From Galeopsis tetrahit (taxonomy: Eukaryota; Streptophyta; Magnoliopsida; Lamiales; Lamiaceae), in assembly GCA_963675135.1 (NCBI GenBank), contig OY776132.1, positions 64,175,350-64,239,349 of the forward strand: a stretch of 64,000 nucleotides of DNA, written 5' to 3'. The translations under genes and the position numbers were made by a program. The notes under the pieces are model-generated. The model searched no databases. It had not been told where the DNA came from and worked only from the letters and a program-made list of their open reading frames with translations. The first letter of the stretch is position 1. Every line of letters starts with the position of its first letter. Positions 22,603 to 33,945 of the stretch are shown one piece after another.

Positions 22603-25600
22603 TTGCAGGTACCATTGGGCCACAAGATGAGGAGCATAAGCAAAAAGATAGCATGGTACCTTGACAGTGGATGCTCAAGGCACATGACTGGAAACAAGGA
22701 ACTCCTCACTGATTTCATTAAAAAAGAAGGCCCTAATGTCACATTTGGAGACAGCTCACAAGCATCAACAAAAGGTTATGGTACTTTGATGATTGGTAAC
22801 ATCAAAGTATCCAATGTATCTTATGTGGCTGGTCTCAAATATAATCTCCTAAGTATCAGTCAATTCTGAGATAAAGACTTCAATGTTGAGTTTTCCAGTG
22901 ATAAATGCTTAATCAAAGATAAGACTCAACAAATTCTATTGACTGGAACTAGGAAAGGAAATGTGTATTTTGCAGACTGGGACAAGTCTACTGATGCTGC
23001 ATGCTTCATTGCTAAGAGTTCTAGTGAACAAAGTTGGTTGTGGCATAAAAGATTAAACCACTTGAACTTCAAAACAATGAACAAAATTGCTAGAAATGCA
23101 TTAGTCAAAGGACTACCTAATGAGGTTTTCATTAAAGAGCATGTTTGCAAACCATGCCAAGAAGGAAAACAGGTCAAAGCCTCATTTAAAGGAAAACCAG
23201 TCATTTCCACTGAAAGGGTACTTGAACTTTTACATATGGATCTTTTTGGACCAATTACCCCTGTAAGCATAAATGGTAGAAAATACACATTGGTAGTAGT
23301 AGATGACTTCTCTAGGTTCACATGGGTAGTATTTCTCCTTAATAAGAAGGAAACTCAAGTCAAACTGCCTGAACTTCTAAAGAGATTGTCAAATGAGAAA
23401 AGCCTTAGCATTATCAAGATAAGATCTGATAAAGGCACCGAGTTCATTAACTCATACATCAATGAGTATTGTACATCTAATGGAATAGCTCATGAAACCT
23501 CAACAGCTAGAACTCCTCAACAGAATGGAGTTGCAGAGAGAAGAAATAGAACTTTAAAAGAAGCTGCTAGAACCTTAATTGCTGATTCAAATTTGCCTAA
23601 GAGGTTTTGGGCTGAAGCCATAAACACTGCATGCCATACTCAAAATAGATGTTTGATCACTAAGGGGCAAGGCAAAACCCCTTATGAACTCTGGAAAGGA
23701 AGATTGCCTAAAGTGTCTTACTTTCACATTTTTGGTTGCAAGTGTTTTATTCACAATAATGGGAAAGATCAGCTGAAAGCCTTTGACAGCAAAGCTGATG
23801 AAGGAGTATTTCTTGGATACTCTCAAATCAGTAGAGCTTTCAGAGTCTATAACAAGAAAACCCTTATTGTAGAGGAAACACCTCATGTTGTATTTGATGA
23901 ATCTATTCATGAGTTCAGGAATGAGAACTTGGAATCAGAAGAAATCACACAGAGGACAACCAGACTAAGTCTAAAAGACAAAGACACTGAGCTTATAGAT
24001 GTTGTCCAAACCAATCTACCTGAAAACTCTATGTTGGACAACCATCCTGAAGGCAACCCTCCTGAGGCAAATCCCACTGAAGGAAATAGTGAACTGAATG
24101 ATCCAATCCCAGTTCACATCCAGGTAACAACTACCAATGAAGAAGCAGTTCCTGCTGAGGTAGTTAATGGGTCAAATAATCAAGGAGGAAATCAAAATGT
24201 TGAAAATACCAATGTCACTGACATTGAGGACAACACCCCTGATTATGATCCTGAATTAGATCCTGCATTCAATTATCCTGAATTCTATGATCAAATTGAC
24301 TCAACTTCAGTAGAGGACAACTCTACTGAAGAGATCAGAAAAAGAAGGACTTGGTTGTCTGACCATCCTACTGATCAAATACTTGGTGACCCAAGTATTG
24401 GAGTCAAAACAAGAAGATTTCATGGTGAAAGTGCTCTTTTCTGTTGTTTCTTGTCAGAACAAGAACCAAGTGATATTGAGGAGGCACTTCAAGATGCCAA
24501 TTGGATCACAGCCATGCAGGAAGAACTGAATCAATTCACCAGAAATGAAGTATGGGAGCTGGTGGATAGGCCTTCACATCAAGATGTTATTGGAACAAAG
24601 TGGGTGTTCAAGAACAAGAAGAATGAAAATGATGTGATTGTCAGAAACAAAGCAAGACTTGTGGCAAAAGGCTATTGCCAACATGAAGGCATTGACTATG
24701 ATGAGACATTTGCACCTGTGGCAAGGCTAGAAGCAATAAGGCTCTTTCTAGCCTATGCAGCCCACAAGAGGTTCAAAGTGTACCAAATGGATGTCAAGAG
24801 TGCCTTTCTGAATGGAGTCTTGAAGGAAGAAGTCTATGTAGAGCAACCACCAGGTTTTGAAGTTGGAAACAAAGTTTACAGACTCAAGAAAGCTCTTTAT
24901 GGACTCAAGCAAGCCCCTAGGGCTTAGTATGATACACTGTCACAATTCCTCTTGGATCATGGATTCACCAAGGGAACTGTGGACAGAACTCTTTTCAGAA
25001 TCTCTGAAGGAGAGGACATCTTGCTTGTCCAAATTTATGTGGATGACATAATATTTGGATCCCCCAATGAGAAGCTATGTGAGAAGTTCTCCAAGCTAAT
25101 GCAAAGCAAGTTTGAGATGTCCATGATGGGACTGATGAACTTCTTTCTGGGTCTTCAAGTCAAGCAATCAAAAGAAGGAATCTTCATCAACCAAGCTAAG
25201 TACACCAGAGAAATGATCAAGAAGTTTGGATGTACAACTAGCAAGCCAGTAAGGATCCCAATGAACACAAACTGGAAGATGGATCCTGATGAGAGTGGTA
25301 TTCCAACCAACTCTACTGAGTATAGAGGAATAATTGGTTCACTCCTCTATCTCACTGCCAGCAGACCTGACATCACCTTTGCAGTAGGTGTTTGTGCAAG
25401 GTTTCAAGCAAATTCTAAGAAAAGCCATCTTGAGGCTGCAAAGAGGATCTTGAGATATCTCAAAGGCACTGAAAATCTAGGCCTTTGGTATCCTGCTGAT
25501 GACAACATTGAATTAACTGGCTACTCAGATGCTGATTATGGAGGATGCAGAATTGACAGAAAGTCCACTTCAGGGACTTGTCAATTCTTAGGCAACAAGC

Positions 25601-25992
25601 TCATATCTTGGTTCTCCAAGAAGCAAAACACAGTGGCTACTTCCACTACTGAGGCTGAATATGTTGCTGCTGGAAGTTGTTGTGCCCAGATCCTATGGTT
25701 GAGACAACAACTAAGAGATTACAGAGTCAACTCTACTGAAGTGCCCATATTTTGTGATAACAATAGTGCCATTGCTATTTCACAAAATCCTGTCTTGCAT
25801 ACAAGATGCAAACATGTGGACATCAAGCATCACTTCATTAGAGATCATGTGGAGAAGAAGGATATAAAGTTGGTCAAGATCCACACAGATCATCAAAAAG
25901 CTGATATACTAACTAAGCCACTTGTAGAGGCAAGGTTTCTGGAGCTATCAGCAGAGTTGGGTTTACTTGATCCAGGGAAGTTGGACAAGTAA
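22603..25992 (+). pseudogene. pol: Copia pol (protease, integrase, RT, RNase H) with nonsense codons
   Basis: It is in the same frame as gag, after TAA 22600-22602. Protease: WYLDSGCSRHMTG (Asp codon at 22663). Integrase: HHCC finger near 23041-23160, then Asp in LLHMDLFGP, Asp in SDKGTEF and Glu in QQNGVAERRNR. Reverse transcriptase: ARLVAKGYCQHEGIDYDETF through YVDD at 25036-25047. RNase H: YSDADYGGCRIDRKSTSG, STTEAEYVAA and KHVDIKHHF. Two further in-frame stops, TGA at 22867-22869 and TAG at 24925-24927, sever it after the protease and inside RT. No frameshift is seen, which fits a young element with point damage. Confidence 0.92.
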
Positions 25993-26694
25993 AACTCATT
26001 AAAGTTAATGGGAGTAAAAGAGCTGAATTGATATTCAGTAGACTTGGACAAATCTACTGAAGTGCAGAAGAGATGATCATAACTACTCAGGACACTTGTC
26101 CATTGACATTCAGGACTCTTGTCCACATCTCTTCAGGACACTTGTCCTTGTAGGGTCAGATAAGTTGTCCTAGTTATCAAACCTATTCTCTTGGTTTGAT
26201 AAGCACCTATTTTGGGTAATCATTGTGTACCTTGATACATGTCCCAACTACAGATATCATTTCTGTGGGATTTAATTTGTCCCCCACCCAAAAGGTCGCT
26301 TTCCATGCTTTAAATGCCAAGATTTAACTCTTGTTTGCATTACACCTTTTCAAACCATGATCTATCTCGAAAACTCCCCAACCATTAACTAATATTAAAT
26401 ACCTTCCACGTTTTGAATAAAACCAACAAGTCACTGTTACATTGGTTTTTAACCATTGGATCAAAACTGGCCAACTCCCCTGAAATTCATCCTGGCCGTC
26501 CAAGTGTATCTTTCCATATTTGACAACAGTTGAAAATACACAAAACTCACCAACTCATTGACAAACATTCTTTTTAGAATATTCTCAAGTCTTAAGAACT
26601 CCCCACACACTCTTCTTCCCCAAGCATTCGAAACCCTAGCCTATTCTCTTCAAACTCTCTCAAAACTTTCTAAATTTCATCTCTGCAATCTTCA
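25993..26694 (+). promoter_or_regulatory. Spacer and probable leader of ORF3
   Basis: About 700 bases lie between the pol stop and ORF3, with stops in the pol frame soon after 25992. Short GGACACTTGTCC-like repeats occur at 26040-26160. The last 110 bases are C/T-rich (CCCTAGCCTATTCTCTTC, CTCTCTCAAAACTTTC) and run straight into ATG in the context CTTCAATGGC, like an ordinary plant 5' leader. ORF3 is therefore likely expressed from a spliced or separately started RNA. No promoter can be proved. Confidence 0.5.
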
Positions 26695-29600
26695 ATGGCT
26701 CCCAAAGTGAAACCAGAGATGATCATAGATTTTTCCAACAAGGCTCTTGACCTTGATTTTGGTTATTTGAGCAACAAGAACAACCTTCACTTTGAGCCAA
26801 TAGTATCATTTACAAGTGAAGATCCTGAAATCACTCCAACCCTGAGATGGTTGAGAAGAGCAGGCCTTCAGAAATTCATGGAGGAAAGGCCAAGCTCTTG
26901 TTTGGACAACTACATGGCTGAGTTCTTTGCCTTTCTCAAATGGAGAGGCAAATCAGAAGATGGTGAGATTTCCACCAGATTGTCCTATGTTGCTGAAGAA
27001 GATGAAGAAGAGAGATTTCATAGAGTGAAATTCTCTTCAGAAGATCTTGAAGGAGCCTTTGGATTGCCTTCAGAAGGAAGGAATCCAGAATCTTATGGTG
27101 CTGGCCATGAAGATGACATAGCACAAGAATGGCTATTAGTGCCAGGCCCTCTATCTTCAACACAAAACAAGAAGACTCTCAAATCTAAATTTCTCAATCT
27201 ATTTGAGGTAATCACTAAGAGTCTCTTGAGTAATACTGGAAGCTTGGAGCAGGTCAGCCATCCTAGAATCAGAATCATGGCTGCAGTCATTGATGCCAGT
27301 GACAAGGGTATCAAGTTTGATTGGAGGACCTTCATTATTTCTGAGATGATGAAGGAAAAGGCCAAGTTTAAAGTGAGAGCTCATAACAAGGTTGTGCTAG
27401 AAGGGAAACTCAAGTATTGCACCAGGGCAAGCTTGTTGATTGAGAGATTTTCCCATTATTCCCAAATGCAAACCTTTGCAAAGCCTCTCCCAGCTCAAAA
27501 GATTTTGTTCAGAAAGCTCAGCAAGAAAACTGAGCAAAGGAGGATGATAGTGGCCAAACCTGCTGAAGAAAAGATGGAGGAGAAACCTAAAATGAAGAAG
27601 AGGACAAAAGCAAGAGTGGTGAAAACAAGGAAAATGTCTCAGATCTTCTCAGAAGAGAATTCAGATGCTTCAACTGAGATTGAAGAAGTTGCTAGAGAAG
27701 GTGTACAAGTGCCCTCTGATCATTCAGAAGAATTAAGGCAGAAGTACAATGAGACTAGACAAAAGTCTAGGGGTGATAAGAGGATCAGGGAGGTTGTCCC
27801 TGAAAAGGATGGTGAAGGAAGTGGGAGCAGTAGGGCTAGCAAGAGAAGGGCCAAGCCTACTGACAAAGTGTTGGAGCTCCAAGAAGAAAGGTCTCTACAA
27901 CTTGCTCTTAGAGAGAGCAGAGCTGAAAGCAGGACCAAATCAAAGTCAAGGACCAACTCATCTGGTTCTGGAACTCCAGAATCCAAGGTCCCTGAAGGTC
28001 AACCAATAGAGGCCAACATCCCTGAAATTCAGAACCCTGAGCCCAACTCCCCTGAAACCCATATAACCCCAACCAACCAACCTATAACCCCCATCAATCT
28101 TACAAAGAGACACTCTCCTGAAGGGAATGTGCAAAGAAGTGGGATAGATGTGCTAGCAGATATAGCAGTAGATGAGACAAAACTACATTCTCCCCTTGAC
28201 TCATCTATGTTCAATTACTCAAAACAATTAGAAGCTGCACTTTTTGAGCCAACCCCCTTGAGTAAAGCCCCTTCAGATCCATTGCTCTTTAAAGCAACTA
28301 AAGCACCTTCTACTGCACCCAACTCTTCTGAAGCCAACATTCCTGAACTAAACCTTCCTGAAGCCACTTTAGGAGAACCCAGAGCCAACTCCCCTATAAC
28401 CCAAAGTCCCCATTCAAGTGGAGATGAGGAGGAGTATACTTATGAGAGTATGCTCAGAGGAGGAGCCATGGCTACTGTGGACAGTTTGTATCCAAAACTT
28501 GCTGAATTTCCAAGAATTCAGAGGACTTTTCATGATCTAAGGATGCTTGTTGATGTAAAAGATAAGTCTATGATGGAGATATCACAAGTCATCCAAGATA
28601 AGGGAGCAAACTGGTGGCAAGTTGAGGAGAACAGATTGCTACACTTTGCTGGAGTCTCAAAGACAAGATTTCTCATTGATGAGGAAATCTTTGCAAAGCT
28701 GGTCGCTGATAAGATTAAGGAGGAGAAGGAAAGAAAAGCTAAGGGAATCAAACACCCTGATAGTAGCTCCAATGATGAGGATTCCCCTAATGATCCCTCA
28801 AACCCCTCAAAACCCAACCCTCCTGAAACCCCTCAAGCTAATATCCCTAAGCCTTCTGTATCTGAAAGACTTTCCAACCCTCCTAAGACCTATCATAGGA
28901 AAGGCTCTGTCAATTCAGAGGTGTTGACCAAGGATGGTAACACAACCAATGACACATCTGCCAATGAAGGTTCTTTTGAACCCAAGGCACAGCCTAAAGA
29001 TGTGGAGGTTCCTGTTTTAGAGGCTGGTTTGGTTAAGGCCTATTCAGTGTCAGATGAGTTGGACACTGATCAGCCCTTAATCATTCAGGATGACTCAGTG
29101 GTTGTTGATATAAGCACTGTGATCTCCCCACAACTGCCATCTTTGAACCTTGTTGAAGGTGGATATGCTGCAGGTCTAGGTGAAGGAGTTGAAAAGGAGA
29201 TGATAGTGGAAAAACCAGAGGGAGAAGTAGATGTGGAGGTTGTGATCACTAGAATAGTGAGTGTACCACCAAATGAGGGTGATATAAGTGAGGAAGGGCA
29301 GGCTATTCTTGAAGTCAAATCTGAACTTCAAGAATCCCTTGATGAGAGGAGGCCTGTTCCTTTAAGTGAGGAAATCATTGTTGAAGGGAGAAAAGAAATA
29401 GTTGAAAATGAGGAGAAGACTGCTGATGTATCAGAGTCTTATGAAAAAGAATTGGAGGGAGACAAGTGTGTTTTTACTGATGCTTTTGATTTGTCTGATA
29501 TTGCAGGTATAACCTTTGATCAAATCTTTGCAGATGAACTCTTAACAGATGCACCCATCCAAGTTGACAGTGGATCAGCACAAGCCTTGCTTGGGATGCA

Positions 29601-31428
29601 ATCAGAGAAGTTGGATTCCTTGGCTCACCAGGTACAATCAGCTCATGCAGAAACTTCTGGAGCCTTGGATGAGCATGGAAGAACTTTGGCGTCTGTGGAA
29701 ATGAGGCTAACTGGCTCAGAGGATGTGGTGTTACCTACCTTGGAGGCAAGGATCAGTGGAGTTGAGACTGGTTTGCAAACCATCTCCACTGAAGTTATCA
29801 AAGCCAAAAACACCATGAGGTCAGTTTCAAAGGAGGTTAAGAAAGAGCAATCTTTGCTAAGAATCAACCACAATAGGAATGTGAAGACATTAAGGTCAGT
29901 GGTAAAGAGAGCTCTTGGAAGAAAGACTGCACTGCAAAGACAAAGAGCTGAAGAGCAAAGGCTAGCTATGGTGAAAGCAGCCTCAGAAAAGTTTTCCCAA
30001 GAGGTATTGGCCAACATTGCTGAAGGTGCAGTGGCCAACCTCACTGAGCTTCTCAAAGCCCAATTGGATGCATCTCTTAAAACAACTATGGAGGAAGTTG
30101 TCCAACAGAAATTGAAGCCTGTTCTAGCCTTTCTTAGCTTGAGCAGTGACAGGATGCAGAATATACATGATGAAAATGTATATTTGTTGGAAGAAATGAA
30201 ATCCCTAAATCAGGCACAATCCCTAATGGCCACAACAATGAGTGAGCTAAAACCCCAATGTTTTGATGCTGCCAAAAAGGGGGAAAGGGAAATAGCAAGG
30301 GCAAAAGGTGCCTTAGTGATTGGAAGCCCAGTTAAGGGTAAGGACAAAGTCCCTGAAGGAAAGGGAAAAGAGCCAGCAGTGCTGAACTTGAAAGAATTGG
30401 ATGAAGTGGAGCAGTTAGCACTTGCATTGAAGAACTCTATGGCCTCAGCTCAAGAGGAAAGAGTGAGGTTACAACAAAGACCAGGTGGTGAGGTATCTGG
30501 TTTGGACAAGGATGCTGAAGGTGTCCAAACTAGAGGAAAGATCAAGAAGGCCCAAGGAAAGAAGAGACAAGTTGAGAAATTCACTGACTTTCCCAATAGC
30601 CTTGATCTTCCACCTGAATTCAGAGTTATTGATGATGAGCCTATCTCAAAGAAGGCCAAAACTACTGAAGAGCCCAAAAATGCTGAAGAGGACAAGTCTT
30701 CTGAAGTGGCAAACATTGCTGAAGGTGCCAAAGTCACTGAAGATGTGGAAATCTTATATGAAGAAGGCTTTGGACCTGGACCAAAGGCGACAAAGATTGT
30801 GGTACTCAATGATCCATCAAAGCTGTTTCATGAAGGGTATGGCAAAGACCCTGAAACACAACAGAAACTGGCTATGATGAGAGCCCAAGAGAAAATGGAC
30901 TTGATGGAAGAAGCCAACAGAGCAAGAGATAAGAGAAGAACAGACTTCCAGAAGCCAAGAAGGAAGAGAGCAACTTACAACAAGATGAAGCCACAGCTAT
31001 TGATTCCAATGGACACCAAATATCCTCACTTGGATAAATGGGTACCAGTTCAGCTGAATGACTTATGGGAGGAAGCCAAAAGGGAGTATGTCTATGATCA
31101 ATATGTCATTGACAGATGGAATGGAAGAGATGCCAACTCCACTTTTGCTGAGTTCATGATAGAATACTACAAAGAACTCTATCAACAATTGCTTGCAGCT
31201 GCTGATATTGCAAGAATTGAACTCACAGCTCCTAAGCCAATCATATACATGCCTCCAAAGCTTGAAGGATGGATTGACCAAGCAAGAATTCTGAGAGAAT
31301 TCACAGAGATCCTTAAGCTAAACAAGATGGTTCTTGGTCCTAAGGGAACAAACCAAGAAGCCATGGCATTGAAAAGAAGAGTGTGGGCACAATATGGAAT
31401 GCTGCCACCTCCTGAGGATGATCTTTGA
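26695..31428 (+). CDS. Large ORF3 of the Copia element (env-position, unknown function)
   Basis: An uninterrupted frame of 1577 codons in the position of the envelope-like ORF of Sireviruses. Residues 1-280 look globular (LRWLRRAGLQKFMEERPSS; FDWRTFIISEMMKEKAKF). Residues 300-320 are strongly basic (KMKKRTKARVVKTRK), a possible nuclear signal. Residues 425-720 are rich in Pro/Asn/Ser/Glu with repeated SPE/IPE triplets. Residues 955-1100 form a likely coiled coil, and the C-terminal 200 residues again look folded (LDKWVPVQLNDLWEEAKREYVYD). I see no signal peptide and no hydrophobic span long enough for a membrane helix, so an envelope role is not supported. Such ORFs are annotated loosely as plant transposon proteins. 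It is intact although pol is not. Confidence 0.8.
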   Translation: MAPKVKPEMIIDFSNKALDLDFGYLSNKNNLHFEPIVSFTSEDPEITPTLRWLRRAGLQKFMEERPSSCLDNYMAEFFAFLKWRGKSEDGEISTRLSYVAEEDEEERFHRVKFSSEDLEGAFGLPSEGRNPESYGAGHEDDIAQEWLLVPGPLSSTQNKKTLKSKFLNLFEVITKSLLSNTGSLEQVSHPRIRIMAAVIDASDKGIKFDWRTFIISEMMKEKAKFKVRAHNKVVLEGKLKYCTRASLLIERFSHYSQMQTFAKPLPAQKILFRKLSKKTEQRRMIVAKPAEEKMEEKPKMKKRTKARVVKTRKMSQIFSEENSDASTEIEEVAREGVQVPSDHSEELRQKYNETRQKSRGDKRIREVVPEKDGEGSGSSRASKRRAKPTDKVLELQEERSLQLALRESRAESRTKSKSRTNSSGSGTPESKVPEGQPIEANIPEIQNPEPNSPETHITPTNQPITPINLTKRHSPEGNVQRSGIDVLADIAVDETKLHSPLDSSMFNYSKQLEAALFEPTPLSKAPSDPLLFKATKAPSTAPNSSEANIPELNLPEATLGEPRANSPITQSPHSSGDEEEYTYESMLRGGAMATVDSLYPKLAEFPRIQRTFHDLRMLVDVKDKSMMEISQVIQDKGANWWQVEENRLLHFAGVSKTRFLIDEEIFAKLVADKIKEEKERKAKGIKHPDSSSNDEDSPNDPSNPSKPNPPETPQANIPKPSVSERLSNPPKTYHRKGSVNSEVLTKDGNTTNDTSANEGSFEPKAQPKDVEVPVLEAGLVKAYSVSDELDTDQPLIIQDDSVVVDISTVISPQLPSLNLVEGGYAAGLGEGVEKEMIVEKPEGEVDVEVVITRIVSVPPNEGDISEEGQAILEVKSELQESLDERRPVPLSEEIIVEGRKEIVENEEKTADVSESYEKELEGDKCVFTDAFDLSDIAGITFDQIFADELLTDAPIQVDSGSAQALLGMQSEKLDSLAHQVQSAHAETSGALDEHGRTLASVEMRLTGSEDVVLPTLEARISGVETGLQTISTEVIKAKNTMRSVSKEVKKEQSLLRINHNRNVKTLRSVVKRALGRKTALQRQRAEEQRLAMVKAASEKFSQEVLANIAEGAVANLTELLKAQLDASLKTTMEEVVQQKLKPVLAFLSLSSDRMQNIHDENVYLLEEMKSLNQAQSLMATTMSELKPQCFDAAKKGEREIARAKGALVIGSPVKGKDKVPEGKGKEPAVLNLKELDEVEQLALALKNSMASAQEERVRLQQRPGGEVSGLDKDAEGVQTRGKIKKAQGKKRQVEKFTDFPNSLDLPPEFRVIDDEPISKKAKTTEEPKNAEEDKSSEVANIAEGAKVTEDVEILYEEGFGPGPKATKIVVLNDPSKLFHEGYGKDPETQQKLAMMRAQEKMDLMEEANRARDKRRTDFQKPRRKRATYNKMKPQLLIPMDTKYPHLDKWVPVQLNDLWEEAKREYVYDQYVIDRWNGRDANSTFAEFMIEYYKELYQQLLAAADIARIELTAPKPIIYMPPKLEGWIDQARILREFTEILKLNKMVLGPKGTNQEAMALKRRVWAQYGMLPPPEDDL

Positions 31429-31965
31429 AATGGCTAAGTCTTCTGACCTTTCTTGATTGATCAACTATGCTGAAATATGGTCAAGATTGCTGATGTGGTG
31501 TGCTAACCTGTTTGCTCTAATTTGATATGGATTGCTCTGATACAAGCTCTGTGCTCTGATGTTGAAAGTCTTGTATATGTCTTGAAGTGTTAGTATTTGT
31601 TCTGATACAAGATTGGTGCTCTGATACAAGTTTATGCTCTGATACTGAAAAATCTTGTATATGTGTTGAACTGTTAGAATGAAATACTCTGATGTATTAA
31701 GTGTTGATGATTCATGCTCTGATATGTTAAATTCAACTATCAACATGCTTGTAATGATTTTTGAATGAATGATAGTTGAACTTATTTTGAATCAAGAAAC
31801 ACTCATCTCTCTATGCCTATCTATGAAACCTATGTGCAACATGAATGGTGAATACACTAACTCATTGCTTTTCAGGATAACTGACCTTAGTCATGTCTTC
31901 TGAAGAATAATGTAATAGGTGTAGCTAAGTCACTTTTGCACAAGCTGTATAGGTTTTGGCATCAT
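31429..31965 (+). other. ORF3 trailer with GCTCTGATACAAG repeats
   Basis: GCTCTGATACAAG-like words recur about eight times between 31510 and 31725, and TCTTGTATATGT twice. No open frame belongs here. It may hold 3' RNA signals of the element. Confidence 0.6.
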
Positions 31966-31979
31966 CAAAAAAGGGGAAA
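31966..31979 (+). promoter_or_regulatory. Polypurine tract of the Copia element
   Basis: AAAAAAGGGGAAA lies immediately before the 3' LTR, the standard place for plus-strand priming. Confidence 0.85.
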
Positions 31980-31980
31980 T

Positions 31981-33632
31981 TGTTGGGAATAAAATGAGTT
32001 ACGTTTTGATTGAATACCAAAACCCCCTGAGACATGCCTAAGTCATGATTGAATATGTTCTAGAAATGTTAGAACATATAGTATAAAGGCTAGATGAGGA
32101 GCTAATATGTTAGGTAGCTCTTAGATGATTAGATGCACAAACTTAGGGGGAACACATGCTTGGAAGTTCATTTGAATCAAGTCCCCTCAAGGCTCAAACT
32201 CTGGATACAACACTAAGTCTTTTGAGACTAACTATACTGATCAGGAGAGTTGTCCAGAGAAGTTGTCTCAGTACAAGAAGTCTAGATCAAGTGCTCTGAA
32301 AGCCTGCAGTCAACTATGCTGAAGAGTTTTGAGACAATCATTCCCTAAAGATCTTCAAAGAAACAAGCTAAGATCACCTTCAAGAGAAATAAAAGGGAAA
32401 GAGCCAAGTCATCTGAAGAAGAGCAAGACAATCTTGCTGATAAGCAAGACTGCTGATAGTGATAAGGAGAGTTGTCCAAATGATGAGGAATGTTGTCCTA
32501 TCATTGGAACAACCTTCAGAAGACATGTCCACATTCTTACAAGAGAATCTGAATGTCAGATATTGGGAAGAGTGCTACAGAATGAAGACAAAGCTCTTAC
32601 AGCCGTTTATTTCCCAAATGAGGACATGTCACTATCAAGATTCTGTCTTCAAAGTTGAAGAACTAAAAGAAGACATTTATGGACATTGGAGGCTGCCTTT
32701 CCAACGGGCAAATCCTTCATTTGTCTATAAATACAGAAGTGTGAAGACCATTTGAAAGCATCCAACTTCAACCTCAACCAAGCACATCTAACCTCAAGTT
32801 CTTACAAGCTAGAGTGCTTTCAAAGCCTTCAAAGACTATCTCAGTCTTCAAACACTTCATCTAAGCTGTACTACATTGTATATCCATACACAAGCTTAGA
32901 GAGATATCCTATCCTTACACACTGATCTTCATTGTAAAGGATATCTCATTAGTTGGAACCTTACTTCAATCCTCATATCTTTCAAGAGTGAAAGTGAGAA
33001 GGTTGTAGTAGTAGAAGTGGTAGGAGCTGACTGTTGAGAGAAGAACAGTTCAGTTCTGAGTTGAGAAGAGGGTACTAGGACTCTAGACATCCTAGGGATC
33101 AATTCACCAAGAGTGGTGTTCTTGATCAAGTGCACCTTGGCACTATAAAACAAGTTAATTCCAAGAGTGAAGGAATTATCCTGTTAAATCAGGGAAAGTG
33201 GATGTAGGAGCTTGAGTCTCTGAACCACTATAAACTCTTGTGTTGATTTACTTTCAAGTACTTTCATACACTCAACACTGCACACAAAACTGATCTTTCA
33301 AAGGATAAACATTCAAAGACTGTGCAAAACTGATTTGGACAAGTTCCCTGAAACTGGACTGTATTGAATTGACCAAGTGATTTCAAAATCTAAAGGAGTT
33401 TAAACTAAAAGGGCCAACCACTATTCCGCACATATAAATCTCCTAGATAGTTATTCAACTAAGTACTCAATAGTACTTAGTAGTCTGATTATCTTAGAAG
33501 AGTTAATCATCTTCAGCAGAGTTGTCCAAGACAACCTTGCTGAGCTCTGGTTTGATCAAGTTAGAAAAGAATTTGAAAACAAGTGTATCCCCCCCCCCAT
33601 ACACTTGTTATATACTCCTTTCAGTACCAACA
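31981..33632 (+). repeat. 3' LTR of the Copia element
   Basis: 1652 bp, starting TGTTGG and ending CCAACA, nearly identical to the 5' LTR. Differences I can see include GTTATG/GTTACG, ACTCCC/ACCCCC, TTACATG/TTAGATG, CTGAGG/CTTAGG, TTCAGAA/TTCAAAA, ACTCTCC/AATCTCC, AAATAAG/AAACAAG, CAGGACC/CAGTACC and 9 versus 10 C. Confidence 0.95.
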
Positions 33633-33945
33633 TCTTGGATGCTCCTTTTTTGTTTGGGCCGATGAACACGAAATCCACGGACAAGGAACGTGTTCACACG
33701 GAATGTTTCCGGGCATGGTGAGGAGAATTGACTCACTTTTGCTTGAAAATCAAGAGCTCAAAAACAAGCTGAATAATGCAAAAGTAGTTGGTGAAATCTA
33801 TAAGGATTCATCTGATCACCTAACATCAGAAGTAGAATTTCAAGCTGGACAAGTTCAAGAGCTAAAGAAGCAGAGGAACTTTCTTATCATGGCCATAATA
33901 TTATGTGTTCTACCCTATATGTTCAAATTTATAGGCTGGATGTAA
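33633..33945 (+). CDS. GRF zinc-finger / tail-anchor-like protein, CACTA copy, 3' part
   Basis: The TCTTG duplication (33633-33637) is followed by the rest of the gene. It completes the GRF finger (GCSFFVWADEHEI), then gives a Leu-rich coiled coil (RRIDSLLLENQELKNK; EVEFQAGQVQELKKQ) and a C-terminal hydrophobic helix (FLIMAIILCVLPYMF) ending nine codons or fewer before the stop at 33943-33945. Total length would be about 144 residues. The layout (cytosolic domain, coiled coil, one hydrophobic segment at the extreme C-terminus) is that of a tail-anchored membrane protein. Function unknown. Confidence 0.85.

Larger units (their letters stand above)
18340..33632 (+). mobile_element. Sirevirus-like Ty1/Copia retrotransposon with a third ORF
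   Basis: Two LTRs of 1651 and 1652 bp (18340-19990 and 31981-33632) begin TGTTGG and end CCAACA, with a TCTTG duplication outside. A tRNA-Met primer-binding site (19993-20004), gag, pol in Copia order (protease, integrase, RT, RNase H), a 1577-codon ORF3 and a polypurine tract lie between. A long gag with a large C-terminal extension plus an extra ORF after pol is typical of the Sirevirus lineage. The LTRs differ at about eight substitutions and one C-run length change (about 0.5 percent), so insertion was recent. pol carries nonsense codons, so this copy probably depends on others. Confidence 0.95.
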
